Shown: positions 44,599 to 54,182, counted from the first letter of the stretch. The stretch is DNA of 64,000 nt from Pectobacterium sp013449375 (GCF_048593165.1 NZ_CP184271.1), one strand, 5' to 3'. Notes: generated by a model from the letters alone, not told the origin. Numbers and translations: made by a program.

Positions 44599-45744
44599 GT
44601 GAAGTACGAATTACAAACAACGGACGGCCGTGCGCGTCGCGGCAGATTGATTTTTGAACGTGGCGTGGTGGAAACCCCGGCTTTTATGCCTGTGGGAACT
44701 TACGGCACGGTGAAAGGTATGACGCCGGAAGAAGTAAAAGAGACTGGCGCGCAGATTTTGCTTGGTAACACGTTCCACTTGTGGCTGCGTCCCGGCCAGG
44801 AAATTATGAAACTGCACGGCGATCTGCACGATTTCATGCAGTGGCACGGCCCGATTCTGACGGATTCCGGCGGTTTTCAGGTATTCAGCCTCGGCGATAT
44901 TCGCAAAATTACCGAACAGGGCGTGCATTTCCGTAACCCAATCAACGGAGATTCGATTTTCCTGAGCCCGGAAAAATCGATGGAGATTCAGCACGATCTC
45001 GGTTCCGACATCGTGATGATCTTTGATGAGTGTACGCCGTATCCTGCCGACTGGGATTACGCCAAGCGTTCGATGGAGATGTCACTGCGCTGGGCGAAAC
45101 GCAGCCGTCAGCGTTTTGATGAGCTGGAAAATAAAAACGCGCTGTTCGGTATTATTCAAGGAAGTGTTTACGAAGATTTACGTGATGTATCCGTAAAAGG
45201 GCTGGTAGACATTGGCTTTGATGGGTACGCTGTGGGCGGTTTAGCGGTGGGCGAACCGAAAGAAGACATGCACCGCATTCTGGAGCACGTCTGTCCGCAG
45301 ATCCCTGAAGATAAACCGCGCTATTTGATGGGCGTCGGCAAGCCAGAAGACCTGGTCGAAGGCGTACGTCGCGGTGTCGATATGTTTGACTGCGTGATGC
45401 CAACACGAAATGCACGTAATGGACACCTCTTCGTTACTGATGGCGTGGTGAAAATCCGTAATGCGAAGCATAAAGATGACGTGAGTCCGCTGGATGAACA
45501 CTGTGATTGCTACACGTGTCGCAATTATAGCCGTGCCTACTTGCACCACCTTGACCGTTGCAACGAAATACTCGGAGCACGACTCAATACTATTCATAAC
45601 TTGCGTTACTATCAGCGTTTAATGGCAGGTTTACGTCAGGCCATTGAAGAGGGTAAATTAGAGCACTTTGTGGTGGATTTTTACCAGCGGATAGGCAAAC
45701 CCATTCCGCCGCTGGCTGAAAAAGACGTTGCTGCAAACCACTGA
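44599..45744 (+). CDS. tgt: tRNA-guanine transglycosylase
   Basis: A 381-residue enzyme that swaps guanine-34 for preQ1 in tRNAs with GUN anticodons. The substrate loop LTDSGGFQVFSLG, the nucleophile region FDCVMPTRNARNGH, and the zinc site CDCYTCRNYSRAYLHHL are present. It starts with GTG, four bases after GGAGG. Order queA-tgt-yajC matches E. coli. Confidence 0.98.
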   Translation: MKYELQTTDGRARRGRLIFERGVVETPAFMPVGTYGTVKGMTPEEVKETGAQILLGNTFHLWLRPGQEIMKLHGDLHDFMQWHGPILTDSGGFQVFSLGDIRKITEQGVHFRNPINGDSIFLSPEKSMEIQHDLGSDIVMIFDECTPYPADWDYAKRSMEMSLRWAKRSRQRFDELENKNALFGIIQGSVYEDLRDVSVKGLVDIGFDGYAVGGLAVGEPKEDMHRILEHVCPQIPEDKPRYLMGVGKPEDLVEGVRRGVDMFDCVMPTRNARNGHLFVTDGVVKIRNAKHKDDVSPLDEHCDCYTCRNYSRAYLHHLDRCNEILGARLNTIHNLRYYQRLMAGLRQAIEEGKLEHFVVDFYQRIGKPIPPLAEKDVAANH

Positions 45745-45852
45745 AGCCTGTTTGCTATGAATTGCATTTTGCTGTGAAGCGTTTTTACGATTGTAAGGTT
45801 GATAATTTATCTTTTTGATAGCTTATCTTTTGACAAAAAAGAGGATATTTAA

Positions 45853-46185
45853 ATGAGTCTTTTCATCTCCGATGCTGTAGCTGCAACCGGCGCTCCGGCT
45901 CAGGGAAGCCCGTACTCTCTGGTTATTATGCTGGCCGTCTTTGGTCTGATTTTCTACTTTATGATCCTGCGTCCTCAGCAAAAACGCGCCAAGGAACACA
46001 AAAAGTTAATGGATTCTATCAGCAAGGGCGATGAAGTTTTAACGACCGGTGGTCTGGTTGGTCGCGTGACTAAAGTGTCCGAAACTGGCTATATTGCGAT
46101 TGCGTTGAACGATACCAATGAAGTGGTTATCAAACGTGATTTCGTGGCTGCCGTGCTGCCGAAGGGCACGATTAAGGCCCTGTAA
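45853..46185 (+). CDS. yajC: Sec translocon accessory protein YajC
   Basis: A 110-residue inner-membrane protein of the SecDF-YajC complex, which helps preprotein export and membrane-protein insertion. A membrane helix LVIMLAVFGLIFYFMIL at about residues 23-40 is followed by LRPQQKRAKEHKKLM and a small cytosolic domain. A GAGGA ribosome site precedes the ATG. It is followed closely by secD. Confidence 0.97.
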   Translation: MSLFISDAVAATGAPAQGSPYSLVIMLAVFGLIFYFMILRPQQKRAKEHKKLMDSISKGDEVLTTGGLVGRVTKVSETGYIAIALNDTNEVVIKRDFVAAVLPKGTIKAL

Positions 46186-46212
46186 TTTCCGATTTTCCCG
46201 AAGGGAACTGCC

Positions 46213-48060
46213 GTGTTAAATCGTTATCCTTTGTGGAAGTACCTGATGCTGGTCGTGGTGTTGTTTGTCGGCCTGCTCTACGCACTTCCTAACCTATATG
46301 GTGAGGATCCGGCGGTACAAGTTACTGGCGCGCGGGGAACCGCCGCCAGCGAAACGACGCTGATCCAAGTCCAGAATGTCTTAAAAGAACAAAACATTAC
46401 CAGTAAGTCGATTGCATTGGAAAATGGTGCAATTCTGGCTCGCTTCTCTAACCCTGATGTTCAGCTCCGCGCGCGTGAAGCGCTCGTTAATGAGCTGGGC
46501 GAAAAATTCGTCGTCGCACTTAACCTGGCTCCTGCCACGCCAAACTGGCTGCGGTTGTTAGGCGCTGAACCGATGAAATTGGGGCTCGACCTGCGCGGCG
46601 GTGTTCACTTCCTAATGGAAGTGGATATGGATACAGCGCTGGGTAAACTGCAAGAACAAACCATGGACTCTTTGCGCAGCGATCTGCGTGAGAAGAACAT
46701 TCCTTATGCTTCCGTGCGTAAAACTGACAATTACGGCGTCGAAATTCGTTTCCGTGATGCGCAAACGCGTGATGACGGCATCAACTATCTGACGCCTCGC
46801 CACCGCAATTTGGTTCTTAGCAGCAGCGGCAGCAACCTGCTACGTGCGGTGATGTCTGATGAACGTCTGCGTGAAGCGCGCGAATACGCTGTACAGCAGA
46901 ACATCAATATCCTGCGTAACCGTGTGAACCAACTCGGCGTTGCTGAACCGTTGGTACAGCGTCAGGGTGCTGACCGTATCGTCGTTGAGTTACCGGGTAT
47001 TCAGGATACAGCGCGCGCGAAAGAAATTCTTGGTGCCACCGCTACGCTGGAATTCCGTCTGGTTAACAGTAATGCCGATGCGACCGCAGCGGCGAACGGC
47101 CGTGTGCCGGGCGACTCTGAAGTGAAGAACATGCGTGATGGCTCACCGGTGGTGCTGTTCAAGCGCGTGATTCTGACGGGCGACCATATCACCGATTCGA
47201 CATCGAGTACGGATGAATACAACCAGCCTCAGGTGAATATTTCTCTGGACAGCGCGGGTGGCAACACCATGTCCAACTTCACCAAGGACAGTATCGGTAA
47301 GCTGATGGCGACGCTGTTTGTCGAATACAAAGACAGCGGCAAGAAAGATGCGACAGGCCGTTCGGTGCTGGAAAAACACGAAGAAGTGATCAACGTGGCG
47401 ACGATTCAGTCGCGACTGGGTAACAGCTTCCGTATTACCGGCATTGATAACCCGAACGAAGCGCGTCAGCTCTCTCTGCTGCTGCGTGCGGGTGCGCTGA
47501 TTGCGCCGATTCAGATCGTGGAAGAACGTACCATTGGGCCAACTCTGGGGATGCAAAACATCACTCAGGGTCTGGAAGCCTGTCTGTGGGGCTTGATCGC
47601 ATCGATCCTCTTTATGGTCTTCTTCTACAAGAAATTTGGCGTCATCGCAACCAGTGCGCTGGTTGCTAACCTGGTGTTGATTGTCGGGGTTATGTCGCTG
47701 TTGCCAGGGGCAACGCTGACCATGCCGGGTATCGCGGGTATCGTGCTTACACTGGCGGTCGCCGTGGATGCTAACGTACTCATTAACGAACGTATCAAGG
47801 AAGAACTCAGTAATGGTCGCTCTGTGCAGCAGGCTATTCATGAGGGCTACAAAGGGGCATTCAGCTCGATTGTTGATGCGAACGTCACGACGTTGATTAA
47901 AGTCATCATCCTGTATGCGGTGGGGACCGGCTCTATCAAAGGGTTTGCTATCACGACGGCGATTGGGATTGCGACCTCAATGTTTACGGCGATCGTCGGT
48001 ACTCGTGCCATCGTTAACCTGCTTTACGGCGGTAAACGCATCAACAAGCTGTCTATCTGA
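46213..48060 (+). CDS. secD: protein translocase subunit SecD
   Basis: A 615-residue inner-membrane protein that with SecF uses the proton gradient to pull preproteins into the periplasm. One N-terminal helix, a large periplasmic part beginning near LGLDLRGGVHFLMEVDMD, and five C-terminal helices with VDANVLINERIKEEL near residue 520. GTG start five bases after AAGGGAA. It is 27 bases after yajC and 10 bases before secF, one operon. Confidence 0.98.
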   Translation: MLNRYPLWKYLMLVVVLFVGLLYALPNLYGEDPAVQVTGARGTAASETTLIQVQNVLKEQNITSKSIALENGAILARFSNPDVQLRAREALVNELGEKFVVALNLAPATPNWLRLLGAEPMKLGLDLRGGVHFLMEVDMDTALGKLQEQTMDSLRSDLREKNIPYASVRKTDNYGVEIRFRDAQTRDDGINYLTPRHRNLVLSSSGSNLLRAVMSDERLREAREYAVQQNINILRNRVNQLGVAEPLVQRQGADRIVVELPGIQDTARAKEILGATATLEFRLVNSNADATAAANGRVPGDSEVKNMRDGSPVVLFKRVILTGDHITDSTSSTDEYNQPQVNISLDSAGGNTMSNFTKDSIGKLMATLFVEYKDSGKKDATGRSVLEKHEEVINVATIQSRLGNSFRITGIDNPNEARQLSLLLRAGALIAPIQIVEERTIGPTLGMQNITQGLEACLWGLIASILFMVFFYKKFGVIATSALVANLVLIVGVMSLLPGATLTMPGIAGIVLTLAVAVDANVLINERIKEELSNGRSVQQAIHEGYKGAFSSIVDANVTTLIKVIILYAVGTGSIKGFAITTAIGIATSMFTAIVGTRAIVNLLYGGKRINKLSI

Positions 48061-48070
48061 GGAGTGCGTT

Positions 48071-49045
48071 GTGGCACAGGAACAGGAATACAACATTGAA
48101 CAACTCAATCATGGGCGTAAAGTCTATGATTTCATGCGCTGGGATACATTGGCATTTGCCATTTCCACCCTGCTGATCATTGCTTCTATTGCGATTATGG
48201 GCGTGCGTGGTTTTAACTGGGGACTCGATTTTACCGGTGGTACGGTCATTGAGATTAACCTTGAGAAGCCGATCGATCTCGATGTCTTACGTAGTTCGTT
48301 AGAAACCGCTGGGTTTTCAGAGCCGCAGGTACAGAATTTCGGTAGCAGCCGTGATGTGATGGTACGTATGCCACCGGTTTCTGGCAGCGAGAACGAAGCG
48401 CTGGGTAACAAAGTGCTGAAGGTGGTGAATGATACCTTCCAGCAGCACGCGACGGTGAAACGTATTGAGTTTGTCGGGCCGAGTGTGGGTAGCGATTTGG
48501 CACAGGCGGGCGCACTGGCGCTGCTGTCTGCGTTGATTGCTATCCTCATTTATATCGGTTTTCGTTTTGAATGGCGTCTGGCTTTGGGGGCTGTACTGGC
48601 TTTGGGGCACGACGTGATCATCACGATGGGTCTACTGTCTCTGTTCTCTATTGAGATTGACCTAACGATCATTGCGTCGCTGATGTCGGTAATTGGTTAT
48701 TCACTTAACGATAAGATCGTGGTATCTGACCGTATTCGTGAGAATTTCCGCAAGGTTCGTCGTGGCACATCTTACGAGATTACCAACATTTCTCTGACGC
48801 AGACGCTGCATCGTACCATCATCACATCAGCGACCACATTGGCGATGATTGTGATCCTCATGGTCTTCGGTGGGGCCTTGTTGCATGGCTTCTCGCTGAC
48901 GATGTTTATCGGTGTGATCATCGGGACGATCTCTTCCATCTATGTTTCCTCCGCTTTGGCGCTGAAACTGGGTATGAAACGTGAACACCTGATCGTTCAG
49001 AAAGTGGAAAAAGAAGGGGCGGATCAACCGTCTATCCTACCTTAA
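48071..49045 (+). CDS. secF: protein translocase subunit SecF
   Basis: A 324-residue partner of SecD with six membrane helices. Landmarks are GFNWGLDFTGGTVIEI in the first periplasmic part and VIGYSLNDKIVVSDRIRENF in the conserved C-terminal helices. The frame is open far upstream inside secD; the GTG at 48071 with GAGTG upstream gives the family start VAQEQEYNIEQLNHG. A strong terminator follows. Confidence 0.97.
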   Translation: MAQEQEYNIEQLNHGRKVYDFMRWDTLAFAISTLLIIASIAIMGVRGFNWGLDFTGGTVIEINLEKPIDLDVLRSSLETAGFSEPQVQNFGSSRDVMVRMPPVSGSENEALGNKVLKVVNDTFQQHATVKRIEFVGPSVGSDLAQAGALALLSALIAILIYIGFRFEWRLALGAVLALGHDVIITMGLLSLFSIEIDLTIIASLMSVIGYSLNDKIVVSDRIRENFRKVRRGTSYEITNISLTQTLHRTIITSATTLAMIVILMVFGGALLHGFSLTMFIGVIIGTISSIYVSSALALKLGMKREHLIVQKVEKEGADQPSILP

Positions 49046-49063
49046 TCTACCGGCTGTAAACAT

Positions 49064-49093
49064 AAAAAACCCCGCATCGCTGCGGGGTTTTTT
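49064..49093. terminator. bidirectional terminator between secF and yajI
   Basis: AAAAAACCCCGCA, loop TCGC, TGCGGGGTTTTTT: a perfect stem with A and T runs on both sides, serving both convergent genes. Confidence 0.96.
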
Positions 49094-49120
49094 GCGTATT
49101 AGCGTGAGGAGGTTCGTTTG

Positions 49121-49690
49121 CTAGGGGGACTCGGTGGCGGCAACCGGTGGCGGACTCTGTATTTCCTGAACCTGATGTAAACGAACAAAGCCGAGTTCTT
49201 CCGGCGACAGGCCGCTGAGGCGCAATTCAATAACTGCTTCGGCTTTGGGTAACAGCGTCGGGGAGACGACAAACGACTGTGTTTGTGTATCGCTAGCTAA
49301 AGGCTTCCCGCTCACAGGATCGAGCCGTCCCCAGTCAAGCTGTGCGCCAAAAGCAGGTAACCCCTTCGCATCAAGCGTGCGAATATGCAGTAATGCGCTT
49401 GTTCCGTTCGCTTCCGTCTCGATATTGCGTAACGACACGCTGAGCCTGCCAATGCTGCTTTCCAGCATCGTGCTGGTTTGCGCTGCGGGCAGTAAATAAA
49501 CGCCAGAGGTAGATTGGGAATTCAACGCATTTTGTCGCTCTAATGCCGTAGCCTGATTGGTCAGCGTTTGTAGCTGCTGGTTTAGGTGACCTATCTGATT
49601 TTGTAGCTTTGGCATCTGGCGTTGTTCGGCGCACCCTGCGAGCAAAAACAACGTTGGCAGGAAGGCCAGTACGCGATATCGGGTTCTCAT
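49121..49690 (-). CDS. yajI: DUF3251 lipoprotein YajI
   Basis: A 189-residue predicted lipoprotein with lipobox LLAGC (cysteine 20), followed by a short coiled coil (LQNQIGHLNQQLQTLTNQAT) and a beta-rich DUF3251 domain. It matches E. coli YajI in place and architecture. Function unknown. Convergent with secF and divergent from nrdR. Confidence 0.88.
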   Translation of the reverse strand: MRTRYRVLAFLPTLFLLAGCAEQRQMPKLQNQIGHLNQQLQTLTNQATALERQNALNSQSTSGVYLLPAAQTSTMLESSIGRLSVSLRNIETEANGTSALLHIRTLDAKGLPAFGAQLDWGRLDPVSGKPLASDTQTQSFVVSPTLLPKAEAVIELRLSGLSPEELGFVRLHQVQEIQSPPPVAATESP

Positions 49691-49908
49691 GTCTGTGGTT
49701 CCCCTTTCGATGTCTTTATTGATTGATCCGTTGATCCCTGTTGCTGAGTTTAGCTGCGATTAAGCCTAAGTCATAGGTGAGACAGCTTTTTTCATCCTAC
49801 TACCGGAAGAGATGCGAAACCCTTCGCAACGTGGATCAGGAGTTTTGGTTAGTCCGTTAATTCAGGGTAAACTGTCTTTACGTTAAGGATTACTGGTCAG
49901 GACACATC

Positions 49909-50358
49909 ATGCATTGCCCGTTTTGCTCCGCTGTTGATACCAAAGTCATTGATTCCCGTCTGGTCGGCGAAGGTTCGCAAGTACGTCGTCGTCGGCAGTG
50001 TCTGGTTTGTCATGAACGCTTCACCACGTTTGAAGTGGCTGAACTGGTGATGCCGCGAGTCATCAAAAGCAATGAAGTGCGCGAGCCTTTTAATGAAGAT
50101 AAATTGCGTAGTGGCATGCTGAAGGCGCTGGAAAAAAGGCCGGTTAGTTCTGATGACGTCGAAATGGCGATTAATCACATCAAATCTCATCTGCGTGCGA
50201 CCGGAGAACGTGAAGTTACCACCAAGATGGTCGGCAATCTGGTGATGGAAGCGCTGAGAAAGCTGGATAAAGTGGCGTATATCCGCTTTGCATCGGTGTA
50301 TCGCAGCTTTGAAGATATCCGTGAATTTGGCGAAGAGATTGCGCGTTTGCAGGATTAA
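49909..50358 (+). CDS. nrdR: transcriptional repressor NrdR
   Basis: A 149-residue zinc-ribbon/ATP-cone repressor of ribonucleotide reductase genes that senses ATP versus dATP. The zinc ligands are CPFC at residues 3-6 and CLVC at 31-34; the ATP-cone begins near residue 49 (PRVIKSNEVREPFNEDKL). It is followed by ribD after 35 bases, the usual order nrdR-ribD-ribH-nusB. Confidence 0.98.
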   Translation: MHCPFCSAVDTKVIDSRLVGEGSQVRRRRQCLVCHERFTTFEVAELVMPRVIKSNEVREPFNEDKLRSGMLKALEKRPVSSDDVEMAINHIKSHLRATGEREVTTKMVGNLVMEALRKLDKVAYIRFASVYRSFEDIREFGEEIARLQD

Positions 50359-50393
50359 GCCGCGTTGGTTTGAGAGAGATAAGAGGTTCGGGA

Positions 50394-51575
50394 ATGAGCA
50401 TTTTTCAGGGAAACCGTACTCAGAAGGATGGTGTTCAGAAGGATAGTGTTCAGGAAAACGGCCACGTGCCGCAGGATGAACTATACATGGCGCGCGCGTT
50501 AGAGCTGGCACGCCGTGGTCGTTTTACGACGGCTCCTAATCCCAATGTTGGTTGTGTGATCGTGCGTGATGGCGACATTGTCGGTGAAGGCTATCATTTC
50601 CGTGCTGGCGAACCTCATGCTGAAGTTCATGCGCTGAGAATGGCAGGGGAGCGCGCACGTGGTGCGACGGCTTACGTCACGCTGGAGCCGTGCAGCCATC
50701 ATGGCCGAACGCCACCCTGTGCCGATGCGTTGGTTGCTGCTGGCGTTTCCCGCGTGGTTGCCGCGATGCAGGATCCCAATCCGCAGGTCGCGGGTCGTGG
50801 CTTACATCGTTTACAGCAAGCGGGGATTGCCGTCAGCCATGGTTTGATGATGGCTGAAGCAGAGAAAGTGAATGTCGGCTTTCTGAAACGTATGCGGACG
50901 GGCTTTCCTTACGTGCAGCTCAAGATGGCGGCGTCTTTGGATGGGCGCACTGCGATGGCGTCGGGAGAAAGCCAGTGGATTACCTCACCGCAGGCGCGAC
51001 AGGATGTGCAGCGTTTTCGTGCGGAGAGTGCAGCAATCCTGAGCAGCAGTGCGACGGTGCTGGCTGATGACCCTTCCCTTACTGTGCGATGGTCAGAGCT
51101 GGGTACCGATGTACAGACACGTTATTCAGAAGCGGATCTCAGACAACCTGTTCGGGTGATTGTGGACAGCCAGCAGCGCGTCACGCCGCAGCATCGGATT
51201 GTGAGCCAACCCGGCCAGACCTGGTTGGCGCGTGTGCAGGCGGATGAACAGACGTGGCCACAGGGCGTTGAGCAGATCACCTTACCGCAGCACAATGGCG
51301 GCGTTGATCTGGTGGCACTGATGATGGTGCTGGGGAGAAGGCAGATTAACTCTGTCTGGGTTGAAGCCGGAGCTAGTCTGGCTGGGGCGCTTCTGAATGC
51401 GGGTGTCGTTGATGAACTTATCGTTTATCTTGCCCCAAAACTACTGGGTGAAAACGCTCGCTCGCTGTGCCTCTTGCCAGGACTGGATCAGCTCTCTCAG
51501 GCTCCGGAATTTGACATCGCAGAGGTTCGCCAAATTGGCCCAGACCTGCGATTACGTCTGAAACCTAAATTCTGA
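50394..51575 (+). CDS. ribD: bifunctional riboflavin deaminase/reductase RibD
   Basis: A 393-residue enzyme carrying out the second and third steps of riboflavin synthesis. The N-terminal deaminase has the zinc site GEPHAEVHALRMAG and PCSHHGRTPPC; the C-terminal reductase starts near residue 170 with LKMAASLDGRTAMASGESQW. The chosen ATG at 50394 follows AAGAGG. Compared with E. coli RibD, the protein has an N-terminal extension of about 25 residues encoded partly by a 15-base tandem repeat (50421-50450). If translation began downstream, no good site is seen until an ATG at codon 32. Confidence 0.96.
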   Translation: MSIFQGNRTQKDGVQKDSVQENGHVPQDELYMARALELARRGRFTTAPNPNVGCVIVRDGDIVGEGYHFRAGEPHAEVHALRMAGERARGATAYVTLEPCSHHGRTPPCADALVAAGVSRVVAAMQDPNPQVAGRGLHRLQQAGIAVSHGLMMAEAEKVNVGFLKRMRTGFPYVQLKMAASLDGRTAMASGESQWITSPQARQDVQRFRAESAAILSSSATVLADDPSLTVRWSELGTDVQTRYSEADLRQPVRVIVDSQQRVTPQHRIVSQPGQTWLARVQADEQTWPQGVEQITLPQHNGGVDLVALMMVLGRRQINSVWVEAGASLAGALLNAGVVDELIVYLAPKLLGENARSLCLLPGLDQLSQAPEFDIAEVRQIGPDLRLRLKPKF

Positions 51576-51685
51576 TGTATATGTAAATACGTGGCGCAGG
51601 TCCGACAAAACCGGATACGTGCCAACAAAAATTATGATAGAATCCGCCCCCCTGCGGGCCATAAAGACCAAATACAAGGAAAGCT

Positions 51686-52162
51686 ATGAACGTTATCGAA
51701 GGTGTTGTTGCTACTCCTGATGCCCGTGTGGCGATTGCGATTGCGCGTTTTAACCATTTTATTAACGACAGCCTGCTGGAAGGGGCGATTGATGCATTGA
51801 AACGCATTGGTCAGGTTAAAGACGAAAATATCACCGTTGTTTGGGTGCCTGGTGCTTACGAACTGCCATTGACGGTTCGTGCGCTGACTAAAAGCGCGAA
51901 AAACGGTGGGTATGATGCCGTTATTGCTCTGGGAACGGTTATCCGTGGTGGAACAGCGCATTTTGAATTTGTTGCTGGCGAATGTAGCTCTGGCCTGTCC
52001 TCCGTTGCGATGGACAGCGAAATCCCTGTTGCTTTCGGCGTTCTGACGACGGAAAGCATTGAGCAGGCGATTGAGCGTGCTGGCACGAAAGCGGGGAACA
52101 AAGGTGCAGAAGCTGCCCTGACCGCGCTAGAAATGATTAATGTATTGAAAGCGATTAAGTAA
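51686..52162 (+). CDS. ribH: 6,7-dimethyl-8-ribityllumazine synthase
   Basis: A 158-residue enzyme (called RibE in E. coli) that forms the lumazine from the RibD product and dihydroxybutanone phosphate; it assembles into an icosahedral shell in many species. Family stretches are RFNHFINDSLLEGAIDALKR, VPGAYELPL and GTVIRGGTAHFEFV with the catalytic histidine. An AAGGAA ribosome site precedes the ATG. It lies 110 bases after ribD and 24 bases before nusB. Confidence 0.98.
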   Translation: MNVIEGVVATPDARVAIAIARFNHFINDSLLEGAIDALKRIGQVKDENITVVWVPGAYELPLTVRALTKSAKNGGYDAVIALGTVIRGGTAHFEFVAGECSSGLSSVAMDSEIPVAFGVLTTESIEQAIERAGTKAGNKGAEAALTALEMINVLKAIK

Positions 52163-52186
52163 GCCTGATTAAGTAAGGGGAATTCC

Positions 52187-52606
52187 GTGAAACCTGCTGC
52201 TCGTCGCCGCGCTCGTGAATGTGCGGTTCAAGCGCTTTACTCCTGGCAGTTATCTAAAAATGATATTGCCGATGTTGAACTACAATTCCTGAGCGAGCAG
52301 GATGTCAAAGATGTCGACATTACCTATTTCCGTGAATTGCTGGCGGGAGTTGCCACTCAGGCTGAGAAGCTTGATCAGCTGATGGCACCTTTCCTGTCTC
52401 GTCAAATTGAGGAATTGGGACAGGTTGAGAAAGCGATTCTGCGTTTGGCGATGTTTGAGCTGAGCAAGCGCGAAGACGTTCCTTACAAAGTGGCGATTAA
52501 TGAGGCCATCGAACTGGCTAAAGTCTTCGGCGCTGAAGATAGCCATAAGTTTGTGAATGGCGTGCTGGACAAAGCTGCTCCGAGCGTACGGAAAGGCAAG
52601 AAGTAA
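52187..52606 (+). CDS. nusB: transcription antitermination factor NusB
   Basis: A 139-residue all-helical RNA-binding protein that with NusE binds boxA in rRNA leaders. It starts MKPAARRRARECAVQALYSW with a GTG codon after GGGGAA, and ends with VPYKVAINEAIELAKVFG. It is followed by a strong hairpin before thiL. Confidence 0.98.
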   Translation: MKPAARRRARECAVQALYSWQLSKNDIADVELQFLSEQDVKDVDITYFRELLAGVATQAEKLDQLMAPFLSRQIEELGQVEKAILRLAMFELSKREDVPYKVAINEAIELAKVFGAEDSHKFVNGVLDKAAPSVRKGKK

Positions 52607-52616
52607 AATGAATCGA

Positions 52617-52642
52617 ATCAGGGCCGGATATCCGGCCCTGAT
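52617..52642 (+). terminator. 26-base perfect palindrome between nusB and thiL
   Basis: ATCAGGGCCGGAT followed by its own complement ATCCGGCCCTGAT, with a T-rich tail CGCTTTT. It lies 10 bases after the nusB stop codon and 32 bases before thiL, within a group of genes usually considered one operon; it may end or lower read-through. Confidence 0.8.
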
Positions 52643-52674
52643 CGCTTTTGAATGATAGGCTGGCTGGAAAGGTT

Positions 52675-53655
52675 ATGGTTGAAGGTGAGTTTGACCTTAT
52701 TGCCCGCTATTTTAATCGGGTCCGAAGTTCACGTCGCGATGTTGAGTTAGGCATTGGTGATGACTGTGCGTTACTGACGGTGGCAGATAAGCAGATGCTG
52801 GCGGTGAGTACCGACACGCTGGTATCGGGCGTTCATTTCCTACCCGATATCGATCCCGCCGATCTGGGTTACAAATCTCTGGCGGTCAATTTAAGCGATC
52901 TGGCTGCAATGGGCGCCGATCCTGCCTGGCTTTCTCTAGCCATTACCCTACCGAAAAGTAATAGCCAGTGGTTGTCCGCATACAGCGACAGCTTGTTTGA
53001 GCTACTTGATTACTATGGTATGCAACTAGTTGGCGGCGATACGACACGCGGCCCACTGAGCCTGACGTTGACTATCCACGGGCTAGTGCCTGCGGGGCGG
53101 GCGTTGACGCGGCACGGGGCCAGAATTGGCGACTGGATCTATGTTACGGGTTCATTAGGTGACAGCGCTGCTGGTTTGGCTATCTTGCAAAACACATTGC
53201 ATGTTGATGATGAAGAGGCGCGCTTGGGATTGCTCCAACGTCATCTGCGCCCTCAGCCCAGAATTCTACAAGGTCAGGCGCTGCGCGATCTTGCCAGTTC
53301 GGCTATCGATCTTTCCGACGGCCTTATTTCCGATCTACAGCATATACTTAAAGCCAGTGAGTGTGGCGCGCGTATTAATCTGGACGCGATTCCACAGTCT
53401 GATTGGCTGCGGGGCTGCGTTGATGAAGAGCAGGCGTTACGTTGGGCGCTCTCTGGCGGCGAAGATTATGAACTGTGCTTTACCGTACCGGAGATTAACC
53501 GCGGTGCACTGGAGCTTGCCTTGGGGCATCTCGGTGCCGGCTACACCTGTATCGGGCAAATCGGACCTTCATCGGAAGGGGTACGCTTTTTCAGGGATAA
53601 TAAAGCGACCGAGCTGAACTGGAAGGGGTATGACCATTTTAGCGAGCAAAACTGA
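52675..53655 (+). CDS. thiL: thiamine-monophosphate kinase
   Basis: A 326-residue enzyme that phosphorylates thiamine monophosphate to the active diphosphate. Family motifs are ELGIGDDCALL, STDTLVSGVHFLPDIDP, GGDTTRGPLS and AIDLSDGLISDL. A TTG 9 codons upstream also opens the frame, but it lies against the hairpin; the ATG at 52675 preceded by GGAAAGG gives the E. coli length. The 3' end overlaps pgpA by 26 bases. Confidence 0.96.
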   Translation: MVEGEFDLIARYFNRVRSSRRDVELGIGDDCALLTVADKQMLAVSTDTLVSGVHFLPDIDPADLGYKSLAVNLSDLAAMGADPAWLSLAITLPKSNSQWLSAYSDSLFELLDYYGMQLVGGDTTRGPLSLTLTIHGLVPAGRALTRHGARIGDWIYVTGSLGDSAAGLAILQNTLHVDDEEARLGLLQRHLRPQPRILQGQALRDLASSAIDLSDGLISDLQHILKASECGARINLDAIPQSDWLRGCVDEEQALRWALSGGEDYELCFTVPEINRGALELALGHLGAGYTCIGQIGPSSEGVRFFRDNKATELNWKGYDHFSEQN

Positions 53656-54166
53656 TTCCGCGAGCAAGACGAAAGGCGCTGAGGTGGCGAAACGCCGCCT
53701 ACGGCTGAGTAATCCGTGGCACCTGCTGGCGACGGGGTTTGGCAGCGGTTTGTCTCCTTGGATGCCGGGCACGGTAGGGTCGCTGGCGGCGATTCCTCTG
53801 TGGTATCTCATGTCGTTCCTGCCGCTTGAATTGTATTCGCTGCTGGTCATGCTGAGCATTTGTATCGGTGTTTACCTGTGTCACCAGACGGCGAAAGATA
53901 TGGGCGTTCACGATCACGGCAGCATCGTCTGGGACGAATTTGTCGGCATGTGGATTACCCTGATGGCGATTCCAGTGGATGAGTGGCAGTGGGTGGCGGC
54001 AGGGTTTGTCGTCTTTCGCTGTCTGGATATCTGGAAACCCTGGCCGATTCGTTGGTTTGATCGCAACGTACACGGCGGTATGGGAATCATGATCGATGAT
54101 ATTGTCGCAGGGGTGATCTCGGCGGGAATTATCTATTTTATCGGCCATTACTGGCCGATATTATGA
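53630..54166 (+). CDS. pgpA: phosphatidylglycerophosphatase A
   Basis: A 178-residue inner-membrane enzyme that removes phosphate from phosphatidylglycerophosphate to give phosphatidylglycerol. Key stretches are GFGSGLSPWMPGTVGSLAA, VHDHGSIVWDEFVGMW with acidic catalytic residues, and HGGMGIMIDDIVAGV. It starts inside thiL, pointing to coupled translation. Convergent with dxs. Confidence 0.97.
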   Translation: MTILASKTDSASKTKGAEVAKRRLRLSNPWHLLATGFGSGLSPWMPGTVGSLAAIPLWYLMSFLPLELYSLLVMLSICIGVYLCHQTAKDMGVHDHGSIVWDEFVGMWITLMAIPVDEWQWVAAGFVVFRCLDIWKPWPIRWFDRNVHGGMGIMIDDIVAGVISAGIIYFIGHYWPIL

Positions 54167-54182
54167 TGTTACAACGCGATTG

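Noticed and set aside
47143..47841. 232-codon minus-strand frame antisense to secD
   Set aside because: Shadow of secD, low-complexity composition, no ribosome site.
53630..53655. Possible frameshift between thiL and pgpA
   Set aside because: The 26-base overlap is the normal arrangement; both proteins are full length.
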